A stretch of 14,367 nt of DNA, taken from NCBI GenBank assembly GCA_035938395.1, contig DASZGY010000102.1, positions 1 through 14,367 of the forward strand, written 5' to 3'. The stretch comes from JALZAA01 sp035938395 (GTDB taxonomy: Bacteria > Actinomycetota > Acidimicrobiia > IMCC26256 > JACDBD01). A program made the position numbers and the translations under genes. The notes beneath the pieces are model-generated. The model saw only the letters and a program-made list of their open reading frames with translations. It was not told the origin of the DNA and made no database searches. Positions 1-4,901 of this stretch are shown one piece after another (within the stretch, counting starts at the first letter, position 1; each line of letters begins with the position of its first letter).

Positions 1-429
1 GACGACGATGTAGTCGCCGTCGAAGATGCCGGCCTCGATCATCGAGTCCCCGCGGACGCGGAGCATGAACAGCTGCCCGCGGCCGGTGAAGTCCTCCGGG
101 AGCGGCAGGATCTCCTCGACGTTCTCGGCCGCGAGGACACCGGTGCCGGCGGCGACGTCCCCGAGGAGGGGGACATGGCGGACGGGGCGGCGGTCGACCG
201 CGGCACCCGACGCGGGCTCGAAGCGGACCTCGATGGCGCGGGGCTTGGTCGGGTCTCGCACGAGGTAGCCCTTGTCCTGGAGCGCGGCGAGATGGGCGTG
301 CACCGTGGAGCTGGACGACAGGCCGACGGCCTCGCCGATCTCCCGCACGCTCGGCGGGTAGCCGCGGCGGCGTACCTCGGCGTCGATGAACTCGAGCACC
401 TGTCGCTGCCGGGCGGTCAGGTCGGTCAT
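1..429 (-). CDS. lexA: LexA repressor, SOS regulator (partial, C-terminus outside window)
   Basis: LexA represses SOS genes and cleaves itself when RecA filaments form on damaged DNA. The first 143 residues are visible. The N-terminal winged helix-turn-helix occupies about residues 1-65 and contains the family signature YPPSVREIG. The self-cleavage dipeptide Ala94-Gly95 lies in DVAAGTG, and the catalytic serine is Ser129 in RGDSM. The catalytic lysine is expected downstream and lies beyond base 1. The ATG at 429 is preceded by GGGAGG on the minus strand (439-444), nine bases away, which supports this start. The gene diverges from a LysM membrane protein, and the region between them carries four LexA-type boxes, so autoregulation is likely. 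Assignment is very secure from the motifs; only the missing C-terminus is unverified. Confidence 0.97.
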   Translation of the reverse strand, partial: MTDLTARQRQVLEFIDAEVRRRGYPPSVREIGEAVGLSSSSTVHAHLAALQDKGYLVRDPTKPRAIEVRFEPASGAAVDRRPVRHVPLLGDVAAGTGVLAAENVEEILPLPEDFTGRGQLFMLRVRGDSMIEAGIFDGDYIVV

Positions 430-479
430 GTTCGGTGGCCTCCCGGATGGGATCGACTGCGATCTCTTCGGTCTCTTCG

Positions 480-575
480 GCGGGTTCCGCCCGCATCCTG
501 TTTCTGCGGGCTCCGCCCGCACGCTCTTTCTGCGGGGCTCCGCCGCTGTTCTTCTGCAGGCTCGACCCCGCATGC
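480..575 (-). repeat. Tandem GC-rich hairpin array in the lexA leader
   Basis: Four hairpin units with a period of about 24-26 bases lie in the lexA 5' leader. Unit 1 (480-494) pairs GCGGG with CCCGC. Unit 2 (505-521) is a perfect 7-bp stem, TGCGGGC/GCCCGCA, around a three-base loop. Unit 3 (531-546) is the same stem with a bulge. Unit 4 (555-572) is degenerate. On the lexA transcript strand units 2 and 3 expose GGA in the loop and are followed by AGAA. The stretch also contains CTCTTCGG twice (464-480). It may be a small dispersed repeat, a structured leader or an attenuator-like element. The structure is seen directly; the role is unknown. Confidence 0.7.
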
Positions 576-601
576 GGACGCCATCTGAGGCGCCCAGACG
601 C

Positions 602-630
602 ACGGTAACACGATCAGGCGTTCGGGGCAA
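602..630 (-). promoter_or_regulatory. Predicted lexA promoter
   Basis: On the minus strand, TTGCCC (-35, 625-630) is followed after exactly 17 bases by TACCGT (-10, 602-607), which predicts transcription from about 595 and a leader of about 166 bases. One LexA-type box fills the spacer and a second overlaps the -35, as expected for an autorepressed promoter. TACCGT is also the hexamer placed in front of nrdR. Confidence 0.6.
611..624. promoter_or_regulatory. LexA box 1 (one mismatch)
   Basis: CGATC-AGGC-GTTCG differs at one base from the actinobacterial SOS box core CGAAC-N4-GTTCG. It sits inside the 17-base spacer of the predicted lexA promoter, so bound LexA would block RNA polymerase. Confidence 0.6.
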
Positions 631-641
631 ACATCTGTTCG
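628..641. promoter_or_regulatory. LexA box 2 (one mismatch)
   Basis: CAAAC-ATCT-GTTCG has one mismatch to the CGAAC-N4-GTTCG core and overlaps the predicted lexA -35 element at 625-630. Confidence 0.6.
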
Positions 642-650
642 GGAATCCTC

Positions 651-679
651 TTGACGGGAACACCCGTTCGTGGTTGGAT
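651..679 (+). promoter_or_regulatory. Predicted promoter of the LysM gene
   Basis: TTGACG (651-656) and TTGGAT (674-679) are separated by 17 bases on the plus strand. The -35 is good and the -10 is poor (three of six consensus bases). LexA-type box 3 fills the spacer and box 4 lies at the predicted start near 686. The resulting leader would be about 170 bases long. Confidence 0.5.
657..670. promoter_or_regulatory. LexA box 3 (one mismatch)
   Basis: GGAAC-ACCC-GTTCG matches the SOS core at all but the first base and lies entirely within the spacer of the predicted LysM-gene promoter. Confidence 0.6.
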
Positions 680-680
680 C

Positions 681-694
681 CGAACAGGCGTTCG
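681..694. promoter_or_regulatory. LexA box 4 (perfect core)
   Basis: CGAAC-AGGC-GTTCG is a perfect actinobacterial SOS core, extended to 16 bp by an outer C/G pair (680 and 695). It covers the predicted transcription start of the LysM gene and is the strongest LexA site in the window. Confidence 0.85.
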
Positions 695-758
695 GCCCAC
701 CGAGTGGATCTCCCCGGGTGGGCCGAGCCACGCCGGGGGGCGGTCTCGCTCCCCGGCG
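692..758 (+). other. Two strong hairpins in the LysM-gene leader
   Basis: The first hairpin pairs 692-701 with 717-726 (10 bp, arms TCGGCCCACC and GGTGGGCCGA, 15-base loop). The second pairs 731-738 with 751-758 (CGCCGGGG and CCCCGGCG). A weaker pairing, CGTAGC (786-791) with GCTACG (811-816), follows. No run of T follows either strong hairpin, so a classical terminator is not indicated. I could not match the leader to a riboswitch family I know. Together with the lexA-side array this accounts for most of the 425-base gap between the two genes. Confidence 0.6.
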
Positions 759-854
759 CAGTTGTCAGGGCTGCGGGAGTCACGGCGTAGCTGTCATACC
801 CCCGTGGTTCGCTACGGAGGAAGCAACGGGCGGAGAGACAAGGAGGCACGTCAC

Positions 855-1247
855 ATGGCCGCCGTCATGACCACCCCGAGGATCGAGATGGAACCCGCCG
901 TGACTCGCACGGTCCGGCGGGTCGACCCCCGCTCCGTCGCCCGGCGCGGGCACCGACCCTCGGCCGCCACGTACTGGCGCCGGCGCGCCGTCGCCGTCGC
1001 CGTGGGCCTGGCGGCGTTGGCCATGGCGGGGAAGGCGGGTGCCGCGCTCGGGGGCTCACCCCTCGCAGTCCCCGAGCGCCGCCCGGCCGCCGCCTCGCAG
1101 TCCGTCGTGCAGCGCGGCGATTCGTTGTGGTCGATCGCGGCGAGGCTCGAGCCGGGTCATGATCCGCGCCCCGTCGTCGACGCGCTCACCGCCGCACGTG
1201 GCGGCGCGCCCCTCGTGCCCGGCGAGGTCGTCACCCTGCCTCGTTGA
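855..1247 (+). CDS. LysM-domain membrane protein, candidate SOS cell-division inhibitor (YneA/ChiZ-like)
   Basis: A 130-residue protein. A basic N-terminal segment (about 1-44) is followed by one hydrophobic helix (about 45-66, AVAVAVGLAALAMAG), a short proline/alanine linker and a C-terminal LysM domain (about 83-128) starting VVQRGDSLWSIAARL. LysM domains bind peptidoglycan, so the domain probably lies outside the membrane. The start at 855 has a strong ribosome site, AGGAGG (841-846), eight bases upstream. Position decides the interpretation: it diverges from lexA behind LexA boxes and precedes nrdR, the same place as mycobacterial Rv2719c (ChiZ) and analogous to Bacillus yneA, both small LysM SOS proteins that delay division. 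Presence of the domain is secure; the division-inhibitor role is inferred from context. Confidence 0.85.
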   Translation: MAAVMTTPRIEMEPAVTRTVRRVDPRSVARRGHRPSAATYWRRRAVAVAVGLAALAMAGKAGAALGGSPLAVPERRPAAASQSVVQRGDSLWSIAARLEPGHDPRPVVDALTAARGGAPLVPGEVVTLPR

Positions 1248-1277
1248 GAACGCGTGTCCGCCGGCGCGACCCCCAGG

Positions 1278-1283
1278 TACCGT
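1278..1283 (+). promoter_or_regulatory. Predicted -10 of a leaderless nrdR transcript
   Basis: TACCGT ends six bases before the GTG at 1290, the spacing expected when transcription begins on the start codon itself. No convincing -35 is visible. Read-through from the LysM gene is also possible, since the genes are only 42 bases apart. Confidence 0.45.
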
Positions 1284-1289
1284 GGAGCG

Positions 1290-1772
1290 GTGCGTTGCCC
1301 GTACTGCCAGACCGCCGAAGACAAGGTCGTCGACTCGCGTCCCGCCGACGACGGCGCCGCGATCCGGCGGCGGCGGGAGTGCCTCGCCTGCGGGCGGCGC
1401 TTCACGACGTACGAGCGGCTCGAGGAGCTCCCGCTGATGGTCGTGAAGCGGGCCGGCATGAAGGAGCCTTTCGAGCGGGCGAAGGTCGAGGCCGGCATCC
1501 AGCACGCGGTCACCCACCGTCCCGTCGCCGACGGCGCCGTTGCCACGATCGCAGCCGAGATCGAAGAGGAGCTGCGCGCGGAGGGCGCCGAGGTCTCGAG
1601 CGCGCGGGTCGGGCTGGCGGTGCTCGAGCGGCTCCGGATCCTCGATCCCGTCTCGTACCTCCGCTTCGCGTCCGTCTACAAGGGCTTCGAGGACGTCACC
1701 GACTTCGAGCGCGAGGTCGCCGTGCTCCAGAAGTCGACCGAGCCCAAGCGCCACCCCGCCCGGTCCCGCTGA
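1290..1772 (+). CDS. nrdR: Transcriptional repressor NrdR of ribonucleotide reductase genes
   Basis: NrdR senses ATP/dATP and represses ribonucleotide reductase genes by binding paired NrdR boxes. The 160-residue product has the N-terminal zinc ribbon with Cys3, Cys6, Cys31 and Cys34 (RCPYC and CLACGRRFTTYER) followed by the ATP-cone domain (about 49-139), the usual length and layout. I chose the GTG at 1290 because it gives the family's usual M-R-C-P-Y-C beginning and lies six bases after a TACCGT hexamer; an in-frame GTG at 1254 would add 12 atypical residues. The downstream gene is nrdJ, its expected target. Identification is very secure; the start is fairly secure. Confidence 0.95.
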   Translation: MRCPYCQTAEDKVVDSRPADDGAAIRRRRECLACGRRFTTYERLEELPLMVVKRAGMKEPFERAKVEAGIQHAVTHRPVADGAVATIAAEIEEELRAEGAEVSSARVGLAVLERLRILDPVSYLRFASVYKGFEDVTDFEREVAVLQKSTEPKRHPARSR

Positions 1773-1780
1773 GCCCCGAC

Positions 1781-1797
1781 CGCGCACCTTGTGCGCG
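1781..1797 (+). terminator. Hairpin behind nrdR, possible terminator
   Basis: A perfect 7-bp stem, CGCGCAC/GTGCGCG, around a CTT loop begins eight bases after the nrdR stop codon. It is followed by AATTC rather than a T run, so termination by this hairpin alone is uncertain. It separates nrdR from the nrdJ promoter. Confidence 0.45.
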
Positions 1798-1868
1798 AAT
1801 TCACCAGCGGAATCTTCCCGGCACCCCTCTGACCTGCGACGACGTCGCCCACCGGCTGGGGGACACCG

Positions 1869-1898
1869 TTGACACGGCCGTAATTACGGTGGTGTAAT
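1869..1898 (+). promoter_or_regulatory. Strong predicted nrdJ promoter
   Basis: TTGACA (1869-1874), a perfect -35, and TGTAAT (1893-1898), five of six consensus -10 bases, are 18 bases apart. This is the best consensus promoter in the window and predicts a start near 1905 with a leader of about 155 bases before nrdJ. Confidence 0.7.
1872..1895. promoter_or_regulatory. Symmetric operator inside the nrdJ promoter
   Basis: A 24-bp dyad lies between and over the promoter elements. The inner 12 bp, CCGTAATTACGG (1878-1889), is a perfect palindrome, and ACAC (1872-1875) and GTGT (1892-1895) are symmetric outer arms; only two base pairs of twelve fail. A bound dimer would cover the whole spacer. 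The core does not fit the NrdR consensus well, so the regulator is unknown. Confidence 0.55.
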
Positions 1899-1906
1899 GA
1901 GCACCC

Positions 1907-1945
1907 GCATATCGTGGTCGACGGCAGCGCGACCGCAATATCTTG
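1907..1945. promoter_or_regulatory. Possible pair of NrdR boxes upstream of nrdJ
   Basis: CAATATCTTG (1936-1945) fits the central ten positions of the NrdR box consensus (C-W-A-T-A-T-M-T-W-G). GCATATCGTG (1907-1916) fits seven of ten. Their centres are 29 bp apart, near but slightly under the roughly three helical turns usual for paired boxes, and the outer arms match poorly. They lie just downstream of the predicted start. Presence of nrdR next door makes the assignment reasonable but not proven. Confidence 0.35.
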
Positions 1946-2002
1946 GGGTCTGGGTCTGAGGGACCGGACCAGAGCACCAGAGCAACAGAGCACGAGAGAG
2001 AC

Positions 2003-2046
2003 ACCGAACAGAGATCGAACAGAGACCGAACAGAGACCGAACAGAG
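2003..2046 (+). repeat. Four tandem 11-bp repeats in the nrdJ leader
   Basis: The unit ACCGAACAGAG occurs four times without gaps at 2003, 2014, 2025 and 2036; the second copy has one change (ATCGAACAGAG). A looser CAGAGCA-rich stretch (about 1971-1993) precedes it. The array ends four bases before the end of the purine-rich ribosome site GAGGGGGAG and 15 bases before the nrdJ start. The leader here is rich in A, G and C and poor in T, so probably unstructured in RNA. Each unit carries CGAAC, a LexA half-site, but no inverted partner. Confidence 0.8.
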
Positions 2047-2060
2047 GGGGAGTCACTCGC

Positions 2061-4838
2061 ATGGCCATGGCGCCGGAGCAGATGGGGATCGGGATCCGCC
2101 GGTACTTCACCGAGGCGGGAACGCATCCGTACGAGACCATCGAGTGGGAGCGCCGCGACGCCCGCATCCCCAACTACCGCGACGGCACCGACGCCTTCTT
2201 CCAGCCCGACGTCGAGTTCCCGGTCAGCTGGTCGCAGAACGCGACGAACATCGTCGCCCAGAAGTACTTCCGGGGGACGCTCGGCACGCCGGAGCGTGAG
2301 TCGTCGCTCCGGCAGGTCATCGACCGGATCGCCGACACGATCACCGACTGGGGGATTCGCGACGGCTACTTCGTCGACGACGACGAGGCCGAGACGTTCC
2401 GCGACGAGCTCAAGTACGTCCTCGTGCACCAGCGAGCCGCGTTCAACTCCCCCGTGTGGTTCAACATCGGCGTGCACGGCGTCCCGCAGCAGGCCAGTGC
2501 GTGCTTCATCCTCGCCGTCGAGGACAGGATGGACGCGATCCTCAACTGGTATCGGGAAGAGGGGACCATCTTCAAGGGCGGTTCCGGGTCGGGGATCAAC
2601 CTCTCGGGCCTCCGGTCCTCGAAGGAGGGGCTCCAGGGTGGCGGCACCGCCAGCGGCCCCGTGAGCTTCATGCGCGGTGCCGACGCGTCGGCCGGGACCA
2701 TCAAGTCGGGTGGAAAGACGCGGCGCGCCGCGAAGATGGTCATCCTCAACGCCGACCATCCCGACATCGAGGAGTTCATCTGGTGTAAGGCGATCGAGGA
2801 GCGCAAGGCGCGCGCGCTCGGTGAAGCCGGCTTCGACATGGACCTCGACGGCAAGGACAGCCACTCGATCCAGTACCAGAACGCCAACAACTCGGTCCGT
2901 GTCACCGACGAGTTCATGCAGGCGGTGCTCGACGACCGCGACTGGCAGCTCCGGTCGGTCACGACCGGCGAGGTCGCCCGGACCGTGAAGGCCCGCGAGC
3001 TCATGCGCCAGATCTCCGAGGCGACATGGGAGTGCGCCGACCCCGGCATGCAGTTCGACACGACGATCAACCGCTGGCACACCGCCCCAAACACGGGACG
3101 GATCAACGCCAGCAACCCGTGCTCGGAGTACATGCACCTCGACAACTCGGCGTGCAATCTCGCCAGCATCAACCTGCTCAGGTACCTCGACGACGCCGAC
3201 GAGTTCGACGTCGAGGCGTTCGAGCACACGGTCGAGGTGGTCTTCACCGCCCAGGAAATCCTCGTCGGCAACGCCGACTACCCGACCGAGAAGATCGCCG
3301 AGACGAGCCGGGCCTTCCGGCAGCTCGGCCTCGGCTACGCCAATCTCGGCGCCCTGCTCATGGCCCGCGGCCTGCCGTACGACTCGCCCGAGGGTCGGGC
3401 GTGGGCGGGTGCCATCTCGTCGCTGATGACGGGCCACGCCTACGCGACGAGCGCCCGTACGGCCGCCCGCATGGGCCCCTTCGCCGGGTACGCCGACAAC
3501 GCCGACGCCATGGTGAACGTGCTGCGCATGCACCGTGAGAAGGCGGCGGAGATCGACGACGCCCTGGTTCCGAACGGTCTGCTCACGGCAGCCCGTCACG
3601 CCTGGGACGAGGCGACGTCACTCGGTGAGAGCCACGGGGTGCGAAACTCACAGGCGACCGTGCTCGCGCCGACCGGGACGATCGCCCTGGCCCTCGACTG
3701 CGACACGACCGGCATCGAGCCGGACCTCGCGCTCACGAAGGCGAAGAAGCTGGTCGGTGGGGGCACGATGCTCATCGTCAACCAGACCGTGCCCCGCGCC
3801 CTCCGCCGGCTCGGGTACTCGAGCGAGCAGGTCGACCAGATCGTCGCCTACGTCAACGAGCACAAGTCGATCGTCGGCGCGCCGGGGTTCAACCCCGAGC
3901 ACCTCCCGGTCTTCGCCTGCTCGATGGGCGACAACACGATCCATTACATGGGTCACATCACGATGATGGGCGCGGTGCAGCCGTTCATCAGCGGAGCGAT
4001 CAGCAAGACGTGCAACGTCCCCGAGGAGACGACGGTCGACGAGCTCGAGCAGGTGCACATCGACGCGTGGCACCTCGGGCTCAAGGCGATCGCGATCTAC
4101 CGCGACAACTGCAAGGTCGCCCAGCCGCTCGCGACCCAGAAGAAGGCCGGCGACAACACGTTGGCCGAAGTCGCCGAGCGGGTCGTCGAGCACGTGATCA
4201 CGGTCGAGAAGCCGGTCCGGCGCAAGCTACCGAAGAAGCGCGACTCGAAGACGTTCTCGTTCCGGGTCGCCGACTGCCACGGCTACGTGACGGTCGGGGA
4301 GTTCGAGGACGGGCAGCCGGGCGAGCTCTTCCTCAAGGTCGCCAAGCAGGGATCGACGCTGGCCGGGATCATGGACGGCTTTGCGATCGCCGTCTCGCTC
4401 GGCCTGCAGTTCGGCGTGCCGCTGCGCACGTTCGTCGAGAAGTTCACGAACGTCCGCTTCGAGCCCGCCGGCATGACCGACGACCGCGAGCTCCGGTTCG
4501 CCACGAGCCTGCTCGACTACATCTTCCGTCGCATGGCGGTCGAGTACCTCCCCGTCGACGAGCGCCGGGAGATCGGCGTGCTCACCGTCGACGAGCGGGT
4601 CCAGCCCACGCTGCCCGGCGTCGAGGAGGCGAGCACCGAGAACCATCCCGGTCTCGACACGCTGCCGGTCGAGGAGCAGGCCGTGCCGGAAGCGGCGCAG
4701 CCGGTGGAGGCGGCCAGCACGATGTCGTCCACGATCGAGGGCGAGACCGTGATCTGCCACATCTGCGGCGACATCATGCAGCGGGCCGGGAGCTGTTACG
4801 CCTGCCCCAGCTGCGGCACCACCAGCGGCTGCTCGTAG
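2061..4838 (+). CDS. nrdJ: Adenosylcobalamin-dependent class II ribonucleotide reductase
   Basis: The 925-residue enzyme reduces ribonucleotides to deoxyribonucleotides with a cobalamin-generated thiyl radical and needs no oxygen. The catalytic set is intact: Cys148 and Cys365 as the reducing pair, and Asn352, Cys354 and Glu356 in NPCSEYMHLDN; the 11-residue gap between Cys354 and Cys365 matches characterised class II enzymes. The barrel spans roughly residues 50-690. A TSCPD-type region (about 730-830) follows, and the end has CxxC-type clusters (HICGD, CYACPSCG) suited to re-reduction or zinc binding. I chose ATG 2061 because GAGGGGGAG lies just upstream; the open frame reaches back to 1914 but that part is repeat-rich leader. 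No intein or frameshift is seen. Control by the adjacent NrdR is expected. Confidence 0.96.
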   Translation: MAMAPEQMGIGIRRYFTEAGTHPYETIEWERRDARIPNYRDGTDAFFQPDVEFPVSWSQNATNIVAQKYFRGTLGTPERESSLRQVIDRIADTITDWGIRDGYFVDDDEAETFRDELKYVLVHQRAAFNSPVWFNIGVHGVPQQASACFILAVEDRMDAILNWYREEGTIFKGGSGSGINLSGLRSSKEGLQGGGTASGPVSFMRGADASAGTIKSGGKTRRAAKMVILNADHPDIEEFIWCKAIEERKARALGEAGFDMDLDGKDSHSIQYQNANNSVRVTDEFMQAVLDDRDWQLRSVTTGEVARTVKARELMRQISEATWECADPGMQFDTTINRWHTAPNTGRINASNPCSEYMHLDNSACNLASINLLRYLDDADEFDVEAFEHTVEVVFTAQEILVGNADYPTEKIAETSRAFRQLGLGYANLGALLMARGLPYDSPEGRAWAGAISSLMTGHAYATSARTAARMGPFAGYADNADAMVNVLRMHREKAAEIDDALVPNGLLTAARHAWDEATSLGESHGVRNSQATVLAPTGTIALALDCDTTGIEPDLALTKAKKLVGGGTMLIVNQTVPRALRRLGYSSEQVDQIVAYVNEHKSIVGAPGFNPEHLPVFACSMGDNTIHYMGHITMMGAVQPFISGAISKTCNVPEETTVDELEQVHIDAWHLGLKAIAIYRDNCKVAQPLATQKKAGDNTLAEVAERVVEHVITVEKPVRRKLPKKRDSKTFSFRVADCHGYVTVGEFEDGQPGELFLKVAKQGSTLAGIMDGFAIAVSLGLQFGVPLRTFVEKFTNVRFEPAGMTDDRELRFATSLLDYIFRRMAVEYLPVDERREIGVLTVDERVQPTLPGVEEASTENHPGLDTLPVEEQAVPEAAQPVEAASTMSSTIEGETVICHICGDIMQRAGSCYACPSCGTTSGCS

Positions 4839-4842
4839 GCGG

Positions 4843-4892
4843 CGGCGGCTTTGCCGACCGCCGTCGCAGAGCCGGAGCTCGCGACGGCGCCA
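4843..4892 (+). repeat. 50-bp hairpin repeat, copy 1 (behind nrdJ)
   Basis: This begins four bases after the nrdJ stop and is 47/50 identical to 11068-11117. It contains a small hairpin, CGGC-TTT-GCCG (4846-4856), and a large one in which GCCGTCGC (4860-4867) pairs with GCGACGGC (4881-4888) and, past one bulged A, GAGC pairs with GCTC around a CGGA loop. It fills the gap between the convergent nrdJ and cyclase genes and may end transcription from both sides, although no T run is present. Confidence 0.85.
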
Positions 4893-4901
4893 CGAAGAAG
4901 A

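Noticed and set aside
695..854. c-di-AMP (ydaO type) riboswitch before the LysM gene
   Set aside because: The context is suggestive, but the conserved blocks I remember (GGGGGAACC and GGUGAAUC types) are not present.
2003..2046. SOS boxes in the nrdJ leader, because CGAAC occurs four times
   Set aside because: All four are direct repeats; none has the inverted GTTCG partner at the right spacing, so they do not make a LexA site.
2003..2046. CRISPR array
   Set aside because: Units are 11 bp and contiguous with no spacers, and there are no cas genes.
1773..2060. Cobalamin riboswitch upstream of the B12-dependent reductase
   Set aside because: No B12-box-like GCCACTG element or extended fold is visible. 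The leader is dominated by unstructured short repeats.
2061..4838. Intein within nrdJ, as is common in ribonucleotide reductases
   Set aside because: The length is normal for class II enzymes and the active-site regions are uninterrupted.
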